DNA of 64,000 bases, taken from Shewanella putrefaciens (GTDB lineage Bacteria; Pseudomonadota; Gammaproteobacteria; Enterobacterales; Shewanellaceae). Each line of letters starts with the position of its first letter. Position 1 is the stretch's first letter. The DNA lies in assembly GCF_016406305.1 (NCBI RefSeq), contig NZ_CP066369.1, forward strand, positions 3,924,501 through 3,988,500. Direction: 5' to 3'. The notes beneath the pieces were generated by a model. The model was given only the letters and a program-made list of their open reading frames with translations, was not told the origin of the DNA and made no database searches. The translations under genes were made by a program, and so were the position numbers. Shown one piece after another: positions 17,785-26,505 of this stretch.

Positions 17785-18225
17785 CTATGGTTTTTCTGTT
17801 GTTCTTCCAGACATACGCCAGCCGAAAATACCATCGGCCATATGGCGCACACCTGTGTAACCTAGCTTCATGGTTTCCCGTGCGGCCATGTTGCTGGCGG
17901 TGCAAAGGCGATTAGCACAATAGAACACCATCACCGCATCTTTATTCTTTGGAAGTAACTCTCTCCAATTTTGAACATTGAAAAAAACCGCCCCGGGGAT
18001 AAAACCTTCCGCCCAGATTTCCAGCGTGTTTACGTCGAAAAAATAAACCCCTTGCTGACCGACTAAGGTCTCAGCTTCCCGCATGGAAATGGGATTCAAC
18101 TGAATTTCGTTATAGGGCGCTTCAGAGAGATCTGAACCTCCCCCTGCGATGGCAGGTAAACTAATACCCCCTAGGCTCAGTGCCAGTAAGCCGCCGATAA
18201 GGCTTTGTCGGATCGCGTTATTCAT
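17785..18225 (-). CDS. Periplasmic rhodanese-domain protein
   Basis: A 146-residue exported protein with a signal peptide ending near SLPAIAGGG and one rhodanese domain. The active-site loop reads YCANRLCTASNMAA, with two cysteines where many single-domain rhodaneses have one; DVNTLEIWAEGFIPGAVF is the typical N-terminal strand-loop. It sits directly after sirA, 62 bases or so downstream. A role in sulfur handling (for example keeping thiosulfate or persulfides away from SirA) is possible but unproven. GAGG is seven bases before the ATG at 18225; another ATG at 18228 is adjacent. Confidence 0.85.
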   Translation of the reverse strand: MNNAIRQSLIGGLLALSLGGISLPAIAGGGSDLSEAPYNEIQLNPISMREAETLVGQQGVYFFDVNTLEIWAEGFIPGAVFFNVQNWRELLPKNKDAVMVFYCANRLCTASNMAARETMKLGYTGVRHMADGIFGWRMSGRTTEKP

Positions 18226-18286
18226 CATTTGGCCTCGTATATTCCCCGGCACGGTTGTGCCGGGGACAAGTTAGACTCGAGTCGAA

Positions 18287-20416
18287 CTACATTTTCTGTG
18301 CGCTCAGACCTTTACCATCAATAATGGCTTGGGCTTGAGTGACATAGGTCAAGGCAGCATCGAGACGTTTCAGTGAGTAAGTTGGGCCATGGGCGCCCCA
18401 TGAGCCGTCGGCCTTGATCAGGCGAACAACGTCTTGGGCTTTGTCGGTCAACATCAACACTTGCGTCTTGTCTTCAACCGACAGCTTGGTGACTTCTAAC
18501 AGCTTGTCGATACGGGCAAGGGCTTGTTCTACTTTGGCAAAGGTTTCTTTCACCGGTTTTTGCCACTTTTGAACTTCGCCGTAGATTTCCATCTGGTCTT
18601 CAAAGTGCAGACCCACTTCGAGTTCAGATTGGAACTGGCTATGACAACCTTTGTTTTCAGTAACGTCGTGGTCAGAAGCCGAAGTACGGGCACAGGTCCA
18701 CATCAAGTCGAGGTAGTTGTAGCCGTTTTCATCCTTCGCCACAGTCCAGCCTTTGGTGGTCGCATCGCGAGACTTACCTTCAGGTGGGTTGAGGGTCTTA
18801 CGCAGAGGATCGACGTCAATCTTCCACATATGTGACTTACGCACGTTGTCGAAGCCCGCCATATCTGGATATTGGATTGCGGTGAAGTTTTCACAGCTTC
18901 CCATGTTTGGCATATGACAGCTTTGACAGGTTTGGTTGCTGTGGGTGTTAGTGTTCTGGGCTATCTCGGCTTGGGCCGTATGACATTCAGTACACTCTTT
19001 GATGATTTTTGGTTTAGTGATACCAGACTTCCAATCACCATCGGTCACTTCGTGGGGATCGTGACAGGTTGAACAACGCATACCTTTGTCATAGTGAGCA
19101 GAGGCAAACATTTGCGAACCTTCAGTACCACAGGATGGACACGAAGACTTCATCTTCACGTTGAAGGCGTATTCCAGCTTCTCTTTACCCTGTGGTGTTT
19201 CAGCTAACTCTTCAACAAAGTTGAAGCGTTGGTGACAACGTTCACAGTTAGATGGCATACCTCCGCCGATACCACCGTCTAAGTGACCGCCTGCGCCATG
19301 ACACTCTTCACAGGTAATCCCTTTAGAAATCGTGTGTTTTTGCAGCTCTTTCGGGTTACCTAAGGCAGCGAAGAATTCATCTTTAGTTTGGAAGTCAAAC
19401 TTAAAGCTATGGCACATTTCGCAATAGGAGCTAGCAGGTTGGAATAGGAATTCCTTCTCGTACTTAGCACCGTATGAGCTCATGCCCCATTGGTGTGAAC
19501 CGCTGGTACCAAAGTCTTCCATTTTGACGGGAAAACTTGGGATAGCTTTGTTAATTTTTGCAGCCATTTCAGGGGTTAACCACTCAGCCCAACCGCGGGA
19601 GAATTGGTTACCACCGGCGACCATAGTCCCAGTGCCGTCCTTCAATAGACCGTCTTTAACATGGTAAGTACCACGCACTAAATAGGCGTCGATAAAACCA
19701 TACTTGGTACGTGGTGTACCTACAGTGGCGTAGATAGCGTCTGGCGTAATACCCGATGGCAGAATCGTAGTATCTTTAGTGCCATACATGGTTTTTTTCA
19801 GGTCGTTATCGACCTCAGGATGTTCGCCAGGGAAGCGAATCGTCTTAGAGTGGCGTGAACGTCTCCATTTTTCGTATTGCGGACCATGACACTCACCGCA
19901 TTTTTCAGGGCCAACAAACTTGTTAGGGAAATCGAGAATCGATTTTGCCCCTAAACGATATTGCAGTGCCTTAGGACGTTGACCATCGTTATAGGAACTG
20001 TAACGTACCGCAGTGCCATCGGTTGAGTTCACTTCTTTACTGTGTTTACTATAAGCAACACTGTCGCCGCCGTGTAAATATTCTTCACCACGGTCACTGA
20101 CTTTATAAGTGCCCTTTAATCGACCTTCCGCGTCATATTTAAAAACTGGGTGATTTTCAAATAGAAAATCAAACAATTCTTGCTCTTGAACAATATAATC
20201 CTGCAGTGTTTTAACACCGCGGGATTGTTCCATTAAATTTTCATTTAAATTGGGGTTAGCCAAAATATCTTGAGTATAGTGGGATTGCTGTTTATTACCC
20301 ACTCCAGGGACCACTTTACCATCCGATTTCGCATCGGAGGCGATTGTGGTAGCGCTTACGGCAGAACCTAAACAAAACAGCACGCCTAGGGCTGTTTTGG
20401 TTTTCCATCGCTTCAT
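18287..20416 (-). CDS. sirA: Octaheme c-type dissimilatory sulfite reductase SirA (MccA family)
   Basis: A 709-residue periplasmic enzyme that reduces sulfite to sulfide with six electrons. It has a signal peptide, seven CXXCH motifs (first cysteines at residues 173, 332, 369, 391, 448, 475 and 497) and one CX15CH site (Cys575, Cys591-His592), the hallmark of the MccA/SirA family. Cysteines outside heme motifs at 426, 429 (CPSCG) and 508 (GSCENF) are the obvious candidates for the two copper ligands known in MccA. The AGGAG spacing favours the second of two adjacent ATG codons (20416 rather than 20419). First gene of a ten-gene leftward cluster with nosLDFY, sirCD and maturation factors. Confidence 0.95.
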   Translation of the reverse strand: MKRWKTKTALGVLFCLGSAVSATTIASDAKSDGKVVPGVGNKQQSHYTQDILANPNLNENLMEQSRGVKTLQDYIVQEQELFDFLFENHPVFKYDAEGRLKGTYKVSDRGEEYLHGGDSVAYSKHSKEVNSTDGTAVRYSSYNDGQRPKALQYRLGAKSILDFPNKFVGPEKCGECHGPQYEKWRRSRHSKTIRFPGEHPEVDNDLKKTMYGTKDTTILPSGITPDAIYATVGTPRTKYGFIDAYLVRGTYHVKDGLLKDGTGTMVAGGNQFSRGWAEWLTPEMAAKINKAIPSFPVKMEDFGTSGSHQWGMSSYGAKYEKEFLFQPASSYCEMCHSFKFDFQTKDEFFAALGNPKELQKHTISKGITCEECHGAGGHLDGGIGGGMPSNCERCHQRFNFVEELAETPQGKEKLEYAFNVKMKSSCPSCGTEGSQMFASAHYDKGMRCSTCHDPHEVTDGDWKSGITKPKIIKECTECHTAQAEIAQNTNTHSNQTCQSCHMPNMGSCENFTAIQYPDMAGFDNVRKSHMWKIDVDPLRKTLNPPEGKSRDATTKGWTVAKDENGYNYLDLMWTCARTSASDHDVTENKGCHSQFQSELEVGLHFEDQMEIYGEVQKWQKPVKETFAKVEQALARIDKLLEVTKLSVEDKTQVLMLTDKAQDVVRLIKADGSWGAHGPTYSLKRLDAALTYVTQAQAIIDGKGLSAQKM

Positions 20417-20419
20417 CAT

Positions 20420-20919
20420 TCACTCCTAATTTATCATTAGTTTTATATTTTCCACTGAACCTAACTGTTCACTGAACGACATAAACAATTGACCAGTAGC
20501 GGCATGATGAATGAGAGAAAAAGCGAAAAACCTGCGCTAGAGCACATTAAATTTTGATTCAGAAATCAATAAAAATAAAAACAATAAAATAAAATAAAAT
20601 CATAAGCTTAGACAAAATTAAAAAGAAATTTTTTAGATGCCAAATCTACTTTTTTAGATCTAAAAAAACCTAAAAACAGCTTTGATTTTTCAAAAATAAC
20701 CAAAGTCATAAATGACCATTTTAATGCCGAGGCAGATCACATTCCGCCCGCAAAAACTCAGTTACCCTGCGAGCCAATCGTTGAATGGTTAAAGACTCAA
20801 TATCTAATCTACCCAGGCAAGGATAAATAAGTCAGTAGCGGTTAACCGCTAAAAAATTAATCCATCATTAATCTCGGTATTAATGTAAATCGTTAACTAA
20901 TGCTATGCAGGAAATATCA
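20420..20919. promoter_or_regulatory. Divergent regulatory region of the sir locus
   Basis: This 500-bp AT-rich stretch separates sirA from the CcmF-like gene and holds no gene. TTTTTTAGAT occurs at 20629-20638 and again at 20650-20659, exactly 21 bp apart, and the second copy is half of a perfect 18-bp palindrome (20650-20667). A second palindrome GTCAT-AA-ATGAC is at 20705-20716, an inverted repeat TTGATT-CAGA-AATCAA at 20554-20569, and a lone TCACA half-site resembling CRP at 20737-20741. Promoter positions could not be fixed by eye. The phasing suggests cooperative binding of a regulator; its identity is unknown. Confidence 0.55.
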
Positions 20920-23013
20920 ATGATAAATATGATTCCAGAAATCGGGCACATATTGCTGATCATGAGTACTGTGTTTGCATTATTGTCGGCAACAAGTCAT
21001 TTAATCGGTAGCTACCAGCATAACTTTTACTTAATCGCCTTTGGCAATAGATTATTTTACGCACTATTTATTACCTTATTTGCCGCACTGTGTAGCTTAA
21101 TATTTAGCTTTATTAGCGATGATTTTTCAGTCGCCTATGTTGCCAACCATTCTAATAGTCAACTCGCTCTGGGCTATAAAATTGCGGCCGTGTGGGGCAG
21201 CCATGAGGGCTCAATGTTGTTTTGGGTATTTGCCATTGCGCTGTGGGGCGCAGTGATCAATTGGCGCCAAACAAGCCATAGCGCCAAACTCGATATGGAA
21301 AACTTACAAGCAGATAAGGCTTACTTTGGTCGGGTACTCGCTATTTTGGCCTTAGTGATCCTAGGTTTTAATTTGTTTTTACTCTTTACTTCCAATCCCT
21401 TTGTCCGCTTGTTACCTAACATTCCAGTCGAAGGGCGCGACCTAAACCCCATATTGCAGGACATAGGCTTAATACTGCATCCACCTATGTTGTTTTTAGG
21501 TTATGTCGGGCTAACGGTTTGCTTTGCCGCAGCGCTGGCATCACTACTCAGTGGCAAGTTACCCGTTCGCCACCTCGATTACCTTCGCCCTTGGGTACTC
21601 CTGACGTGGATTTTCCTCACGGGTGGCAATGCCTTTGGTTCTTGGTGGGCCTATAACGAACTGGGCTGGGGCGGTTGGTGGTTTTGGGACCCCGTTGAAA
21701 ACGCCTCTTTTATTCCTTGGTTGGTTGCAACAGCGCTGGTGCATTCCTTAGTACTCACCCGAAAGACCCAGGGGTTTACCCTTACCACACTGTTTTTATG
21801 TTTATTGGCATTCTCCCTCAGTTTGTTAGGCAGCTTTTTAGTGCGTTCAGGCATAGTGCAATCGGTGCATGCCTTTGCCGCAGATCCGACGCGCGGTATG
21901 TCCATCCTCAGTTTGCTGGTGATTTTTGTCGGCGCAGCATTATTAATTTTTGCGCTCAAGGCCAATTTATTACGGCGTGAAATCGACTTTGGTCTGTTCA
22001 GTAAAGAAACGCTATTACTGCTCGGGATAGTGATTTTAGTGGTTGCCGCCTTTTCGGTGTTGCTTGGCACTTTTTATCCACTGATTTATGAACTACTCAA
22101 CCTAGGTACACTTTCGGTCGGGGCGCCCTACTTTAACGCCATATTTGTGCCACTGACCTTTTTAGTTGTGCTGCTAATGGGGATTGCTCCCCTCATTGAA
22201 TGGCAAAATACCTCTAAGGCTCAAGCTATTCCTATATTGCTGCTCGGCGTTGGCGTATTGGCTATCGCCTTTTGGGTAAGTCTACAGGCGGCATCTGGTA
22301 GCAGTTTATTCTTACTGCTGGGTACGGCGGCAGCCCTATGGCTTATCGTATGTCTATTACTGACGCTGTTGGTGAGCCTTGGCGTTGGCAAACGCGCAAA
22401 CCAAGCGGCAACCCTATCACTAACGCACACAACCAAACCACAAGCCAACGCGCCCGTTAAACCCCGCATTTCAAAACAACGCTTTATCGGCATGATGCTC
22501 GCGCACCTCGGGGTTGCCATCACGATTATCGGTGCCTCGGCGGTATCCAATTTTGAAGAAGAAGCGCTGCTTAGAATGGGCCCAGGCCAAGGTAAGCCGT
22601 TAGCGGGTTATATCTTAGTGTATGAAAGCACTGAGAATGTCGAAACCAACAGCTTTACGGCAATCCAAGCCAATATCAGTATCCGCGATGGCGCGAATGA
22701 TGAAGTGATCCTCGGTTACGTTAGGCCGCAACGCCAAACCTTTAAAAGCAACGCAATGGAAATGTCCCACGCGGGGATCGACCACGGTTTTTGGCGGGAT
22801 ATTTATGTCTCAATGGGCGTGCAATTAAGCGACAGCGAATACCTGATCCGCATTAGTTATAAACCACTGGCCACTTGGATTTGGCTCGGTGCGCTCTTGA
22901 TGATGCTCGGCGGTGCCATTGCCGCTTGGCCCATAAGGCAAGCTCGCCGCGTAGAACAATCAGAATTGCTTAGTATGCCAAGCTCATCATCAAGGGAGAC
23001 GGTAACCCAATGA
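20920..23013 (+). CDS. CcmF/NrfE-like heme lyase subunit of the sir locus
   Basis: A 697-residue integral membrane protein of the CcmF/NrfE family, which ligates heme to apocytochrome c. It has about 14 TM helices, WGSHEGS at residue 92 and the tryptophan-rich WWD-type segment GGWWFWDPVENASFIPW around residues 251-267, with periplasmic histidines in HPPMLFLGY and HSLVLT. Placed divergently from sirA, it is the best candidate for attaching heme to the CX15CH site, as in other bacteria that use a dedicated lyase for such sites. AGGAA six bases before the ATG at 20920 is better than the upstream ATG at 20905. It overlaps the next gene by four bases. Confidence 0.9.
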   Translation: MINMIPEIGHILLIMSTVFALLSATSHLIGSYQHNFYLIAFGNRLFYALFITLFAALCSLIFSFISDDFSVAYVANHSNSQLALGYKIAAVWGSHEGSMLFWVFAIALWGAVINWRQTSHSAKLDMENLQADKAYFGRVLAILALVILGFNLFLLFTSNPFVRLLPNIPVEGRDLNPILQDIGLILHPPMLFLGYVGLTVCFAAALASLLSGKLPVRHLDYLRPWVLLTWIFLTGGNAFGSWWAYNELGWGGWWFWDPVENASFIPWLVATALVHSLVLTRKTQGFTLTTLFLCLLAFSLSLLGSFLVRSGIVQSVHAFAADPTRGMSILSLLVIFVGAALLIFALKANLLRREIDFGLFSKETLLLLGIVILVVAAFSVLLGTFYPLIYELLNLGTLSVGAPYFNAIFVPLTFLVVLLMGIAPLIEWQNTSKAQAIPILLLGVGVLAIAFWVSLQAASGSSLFLLLGTAAALWLIVCLLLTLLVSLGVGKRANQAATLSLTHTTKPQANAPVKPRISKQRFIGMMLAHLGVAITIIGASAVSNFEEEALLRMGPGQGKPLAGYILVYESTENVETNSFTAIQANISIRDGANDEVILGYVRPQRQTFKSNAMEMSHAGIDHGFWRDIYVSMGVQLSDSEYLIRISYKPLATWIWLGALLMMLGGAIAAWPIRQARRVEQSELLSMPSSSSRETVTQ

Positions 23014-23459
23014 ATCCACTCTTTCGCTCACCCTATTTGTGTTTATTGTTTTGGTTGTTGTCGCTTGCACTCTGCTTTGGAGGCGCAACATTTTTTGCGA
23101 GCGCTCAGGAAGATGCCCAGCAGGAACATTCCTACCAAAGGCAAGCGATTGAAATCAGCAAAGAACTGCGCTGCCCAATGGCAACCAACCAGACCTTATT
23201 TGAGTCGCAGGCGCCTATCGCCCATGAGCTTAAAGGACAAATTTTTTCGCTACTACAACAAGGCTATAAGCGTGATGAAGTGCTCGATTTTATGGTGCAG
23301 CGCTACGGCGAGAAAATCCGTTACCAGCCAGAGTTTAAGCCCTCAACACTGGCGCTTTGGCTAGGCCCGCTGCTGTTATTAGTCGCGGGTTTAGGCCTAG
23401 GTCTCACCTTGATAAAACGCAAGTCTTCGTCTCCCGACAAAGCGACTCGCTCAGTTTGA
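23010..23459 (+). CDS. CcmH/NrfF-like protein lacking the second motif cysteine
   Basis: A 149-residue protein with an N-terminal signal or anchor, a three-helix CcmH domain and a C-terminal TM helix (LALWLGPLLLLVAGLGLGLTL). Canonical CcmH carries LRC-x-x-C, which reduces or holds the apocytochrome cysteines. Here it reads LRCPMA: Cys55 is present but position 58 is alanine (GCA). The rest of the domain (NQTLFESQAPIAHELKGQI, KRDEVLDFMVQRYGEKI) is conserved and there is no frameshift, so the loss seems genuine. The start overlaps the CcmF-like stop. Paired with the CcmF-like protein it should form the sir-specific lyase. Confidence 0.88.
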   Translation: MNPLFRSPYLCLLFWLLSLALCFGGATFFASAQEDAQQEHSYQRQAIEISKELRCPMATNQTLFESQAPIAHELKGQIFSLLQQGYKRDEVLDFMVQRYGEKIRYQPEFKPSTLALWLGPLLLLVAGLGLGLTLIKRKSSSPDKATRSV

Positions 23460-23475
23460 ATATAAGGATTAACCC

Positions 23476-24060
23476 ATGAAATCTTACACAGCCAAGCTCA
23501 CGCTCCTTTGTACTTCACTACTGCTAAGCTGCGTCGTACAGGCCCATTCACTGCAAAACAAACTCTATGACACAGGTGAAGCGATTCCTAAACCGAGAGT
23601 CATGACGGGTTTTATTGAGATGCAGCATGCCCGCGGGATACCCGAGGTGCCCTTTATCGATGAAGCAGGCCAAGCACAAAGCCTCAAGCAGCATCAAGGT
23701 AAGCTCACGCTAGTGAATCTCTGGGCAACCTGGTGTGTTCCCTGTTTAAGGGAAATCCCCGAGCTTCAAAAACTCAAACAGCAATTTGCCGATAAAAACA
23801 TCGCCATAGTGCCGATTTCAATTGATGAAGAAATAACAGAAGTGCGCCCGTTTCTTAATCAGCATGGCTTTAACCAGTACAGCACCTGGCTCGATCCTAA
23901 CAAAAACATTGAGCAGATCATCCCTGCCAACGTGGTTCCTGCAACTTATGTGTTTGATGCAAAAGGCAACCTTGTCGGCTTTGTTCGTGGCTATTTAGAT
24001 TGGACAGATAAAGAGGTCGCCCCTTATTTGGAAAAGCTTATCGCCAAATACGCTCAATAA
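23476..24060 (+). CDS. Periplasmic thioredoxin-like protein (CcmG/DsbE/TlpA type)
   Basis: A 194-residue exported protein with a signal peptide ending near VVQAHS and a TlpA/DsbE-like thioredoxin fold. The active site is NLWATWCVPCLREIPEL (Cys87, Cys90), and a cis-proline is present in NVVPATYVFD. Such proteins keep apocytochrome heme-site cysteines reduced. It is 16 bases after the CcmH-like gene with AGGA seven bases before the ATG. Because its CcmH-like neighbour has a single cysteine, this protein may supply all thiol chemistry for the pathway. Last gene of the rightward sir operon, followed by a strong terminator. Confidence 0.88.
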   Translation: MKSYTAKLTLLCTSLLLSCVVQAHSLQNKLYDTGEAIPKPRVMTGFIEMQHARGIPEVPFIDEAGQAQSLKQHQGKLTLVNLWATWCVPCLREIPELQKLKQQFADKNIAIVPISIDEEITEVRPFLNQHGFNQYSTWLDPNKNIEQIIPANVVPATYVFDAKGNLVGFVRGYLDWTDKEVAPYLEKLIAKYAQ

Positions 24061-24156
24061 TCCCGTAAAGCACGGTAAATGGCGCTGTCTTTACTGACTT
24101 AGCCCGAGCCGGTAAATCTAATCTCCATTCGGTACCCCACCCTAATTTTTGCCGAA

Positions 24157-24191
24157 ACCCGCTGCTCCCCGATTTGGCAGCGGGTATTTTT
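24157..24191 (+). terminator. Terminator of the rightward heme lyase operon
   Basis: Nine-base perfect arms ACCCGCTGC / GCAGCGGGT followed by ATTTTT, about 100 bases after the thioredoxin-like gene. Good intrinsic terminator. Confidence 0.85.
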
Positions 24192-24313
24192 ACTTCAAGG
24201 CCAGCACGCTTTGTATTCTGCGCCACCTTTCTTTAGAATTGCCGCTGTTATCCATGAATCGATTTCGCAAATCTATTCGTAAAACCTATTGATAAAAAAC
24301 TAAGGCTCCCCCG

Positions 24314-24892
24314 ATGAAACTCACCAGTTTAACGCAACCTATTTATGACCACTTGTACCGTGATATCAGTGAGTTTCGCAGTACCTTCGACCTCGCCGTC
24401 AACCATGCCAGCTCATTGGATGATAAGGCCGACACCTTACATACTTCGTTGATTATTGAAGAGTTAACTGAACTTGCCGAAGCCGATAGCCGTATCGAAC
24501 AGGCCGATGCCATTGTGGATTCTGTTTACGTGTTGATGGGTCGTTTAGTGCATTTAGGCGCTGAGCAAATGAGTGACAGACTGGAAATCAGCTACCTTAT
24601 CGATCTGCTGCTGTGTGTTGCCAAAAACCGTGAAATTGACTTTATCGCCTGCTGGGATGAAGTCCATTCGAGCAATATGAGCAAGGTCTGCCGTAACGAG
24701 CAAGAACTGGCCGAGACTATCGCCTTTTATGCCGAGCAAGGCGTTGAAATTGTCGGTAGTCAGCAAGGTGATTTCATCATCGCCAAATGCGCTAAAGACG
24801 TAGAAATGGCAGGTAAAATCGTACGCCAAGGCAAGGTATTAAAGTCGGTGTATTACCGCCCAGCGGATTTAACTAAACTAGTGAAAGCCTAA
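24314..24892 (+). CDS. All-alpha NTP pyrophosphohydrolase-like (MazG/PRA-PH superfamily) protein
   Basis: A 192-residue cytoplasmic protein. Residues about 35-75 show the all-alpha NTP-PPase pattern: a helix with EELTELAEAD (ExxE) followed by EQADAIVDSVYVLMGRL (ExxD-type), which in MazG, dUTPase-like and PRA-PH enzymes bind Mg and the triphosphate. The C-terminal part (90-192) contains EEVHSSNMSKV-like and GDFIIAKC segments common in the phosphoribosyl-ATP pyrophosphohydrolase-like group. The true substrate is unknown; it is not HisE because the genomic context has no his genes. Monocistronic or loosely linked to the next gene. Confidence 0.75.
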   Translation: MKLTSLTQPIYDHLYRDISEFRSTFDLAVNHASSLDDKADTLHTSLIIEELTELAEADSRIEQADAIVDSVYVLMGRLVHLGAEQMSDRLEISYLIDLLLCVAKNREIDFIACWDEVHSSNMSKVCRNEQELAETIAFYAEQGVEIVGSQQGDFIIAKCAKDVEMAGKIVRQGKVLKSVYYRPADLTKLVKA

Positions 24893-24948
24893 TAGTCACG
24901 CTTCGGCAGCGCGGGCTTTTGAATACTGCTTATCACAGGGAAATAAGT

Positions 24949-25239
24949 ATGAATCCAGCGAAAGTCGTGCGTGCCGAGGTTAAGCAATTGACTGATTTAC
25001 CCAATATTGGCAAAGCCTGTGCGGCGGATTTGCGGTTACTCGGCATAGAAACCCCGCAGCAACTCGTGGGGAGAGATCCCTACGAAATGTACCGCACACT
25101 CAACGCATTAACCGGGGTAAAACATGACCCTTGTATGCTCGATGTGTTTATTTCAATCACCCGCTTTATGGCGGGTGATGATCCTCTGCCTTGGTGGTTT
25201 TATACGGATGAACGCAAACAAGCATTTGAAATAAAATGA
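24949..25239 (+). CDS. Small helix-hairpin-helix protein (Cdd1/pathogenicity-locus family)
   Basis: A 96-residue protein with a helix-hairpin-helix core (LTDLPNIGKACAADLRLLGIETPQQLVGRDP) that in other proteins binds DNA backbone, and a family-specific C-terminus (HDPCMLDVFISITRFM, then WWFYTDERK). Members of this Cdd1 family are widespread single-domain proteins of unknown role. An upstream in-frame ATG at 24919 exists, but the purine-rich AGGGAA stands just before the ATG at 24949. It follows the preceding gene by 56 bases and may be co-transcribed. Confidence 0.8.
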   Translation: MNPAKVVRAEVKQLTDLPNIGKACAADLRLLGIETPQQLVGRDPYEMYRTLNALTGVKHDPCMLDVFISITRFMAGDDPLPWWFYTDERKQAFEIK

Positions 25240-25263
25240 TGTTTACACCAAGTTTTAGTTTAT

Positions 25264-26367
25264 CTATTGGCTGACATCATCAGACTGAGACGCAATAGCC
25301 CCTTGAGCGGGTATCGTTTCGGGCTCTTCCCTTAACCACTCTCGCCAAATGGCCACCAGCAGGGCCATCAATACTGGACCAACAAACAAACCGACAAAAC
25401 CCATGGTTTTTACGCCGCCGATCAGACCGAAAAAAGTCGGTAAAAAAGGCAACTTTATCGGCCCACCGACAAGATTAGGCCTCAGGGTTTTATCGACGAT
25501 AAAGAGCTCTATACTTCCCCACAGAAATAGCCCGACACCCGCAGTAAGATCGCCCGTCCCCACTAAGTAGAGGGAGATCAGCGTAAACATAGTGGGCGCA
25601 CCGCCGGGGATCAACGCCATAAATGCCGTTAATACCCCAAAGGCCACGGCGGAAGGAACGCCTGCAATCCAATAGGCCGTGCCAAGTACAATGCCCTCAC
25701 CTATGGCGATGAGTGTCATACCGATTACAGTTGAGCTCACCGTGGCGGGCACCACGCGGGAAAAACTGTGCCAGCGTATTGGTAGCACTCGCTCGCCGAC
25801 AATATCCAACTGCCTTGCGATTTGTTCGCCGTCTTTATACAAGAAAAACAAAGTGATCAGCATAAAGAGTAAGGTCAATAATAATCCCAAGGTATTCCAG
25901 CCCAATTGCAACACCCAACGGGAAATGCCACTCAGATTCTGACCACTGATGGCACTGACAATTTTACCCAGCTCATGGGGCTCACCGATAAACTGTTGCC
26001 ACTTGAGCGTTAACCATTCCCCTATCCCAGGAAAATCTTTGATCCATATAGGCACGGCTGCGCCATGTTGGTTAGCATGAACTAACCATTCGACCCAAGT
26101 TCTAATCTCTTGTAAAGCATAGGAAAATACAAATACTAACGGAGTGACCAAGCCAAATACAATGCACACCATGGCAATACTCGCCGCCAATGCCGTGCGA
26201 CCGCCGCATTTGGCCAGCAGTTTTTGATAGAGCGGCCAACTCGAAAAACACACAATCAAAGCGGCTAAGGCGGGGACTAAAAAGTCGATAAAAAAGAATA
26301 CACCAGCACACAACAACAGAACTAATAGGGTACGGCCAACCGCGGCATTACTGAAAATAGGTGCCAT
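25264..26367 (-). CDS. AI-2E/PerM family membrane permease
   Basis: A 367-residue multi-pass protein of the AI-2E transporter family (UPF0118): paired hydrophobic helices at the N-terminus, a large amphipathic middle, and a C-terminal set of helices with the conserved GxxxGPVLMALLVAIW segment (GLFVGPVLMALL) and LIPGGAPTMFTLISLYLVGTG. The family includes an autoinducer-2 exporter and Na+/H+ antiporters, so the substrate here is open. GAGGAG is found about ten bases before the ATG at 26367; an upstream ATG at 26409 would add 14 polar residues without benefit. It converges with the HhH gene. Confidence 0.85.
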   Translation of the reverse strand: MAPIFSNAAVGRTLLVLLLCAGVFFFIDFLVPALAALIVCFSSWPLYQKLLAKCGGRTALAASIAMVCIVFGLVTPLVFVFSYALQEIRTWVEWLVHANQHGAAVPIWIKDFPGIGEWLTLKWQQFIGEPHELGKIVSAISGQNLSGISRWVLQLGWNTLGLLLTLLFMLITLFFLYKDGEQIARQLDIVGERVLPIRWHSFSRVVPATVSSTVIGMTLIAIGEGIVLGTAYWIAGVPSAVAFGVLTAFMALIPGGAPTMFTLISLYLVGTGDLTAGVGLFLWGSIELFIVDKTLRPNLVGGPIKLPFLPTFFGLIGGVKTMGFVGLFVGPVLMALLVAIWREWLREEPETIPAQGAIASQSDDVSQ

Positions 26368-26505
26368 AGTCAAACTGCTCCTCGACTTAACGCTAGTAAG
26401 TAATGGCAAATGCCCTAACTATATAAAGATATCCAACAAACGCACAGCAGACTAACTTAGATAAGCCAATAAATCATCTAATTAGAATAAATATTCCCCT
26501 CCTTT

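Noticed and set aside
20554..20569. FNR/EtrA box upstream of sirA
   Set aside because: The TTGAT and ATCAA halves are six rather than four bases apart, so it is listed only as an inverted repeat.
23010..23459. CcmH pseudogene or frameshift
   Set aside because: The reading frame is continuous, the domain is conserved around the missing cysteine and the gene overlaps its neighbour by four bases.
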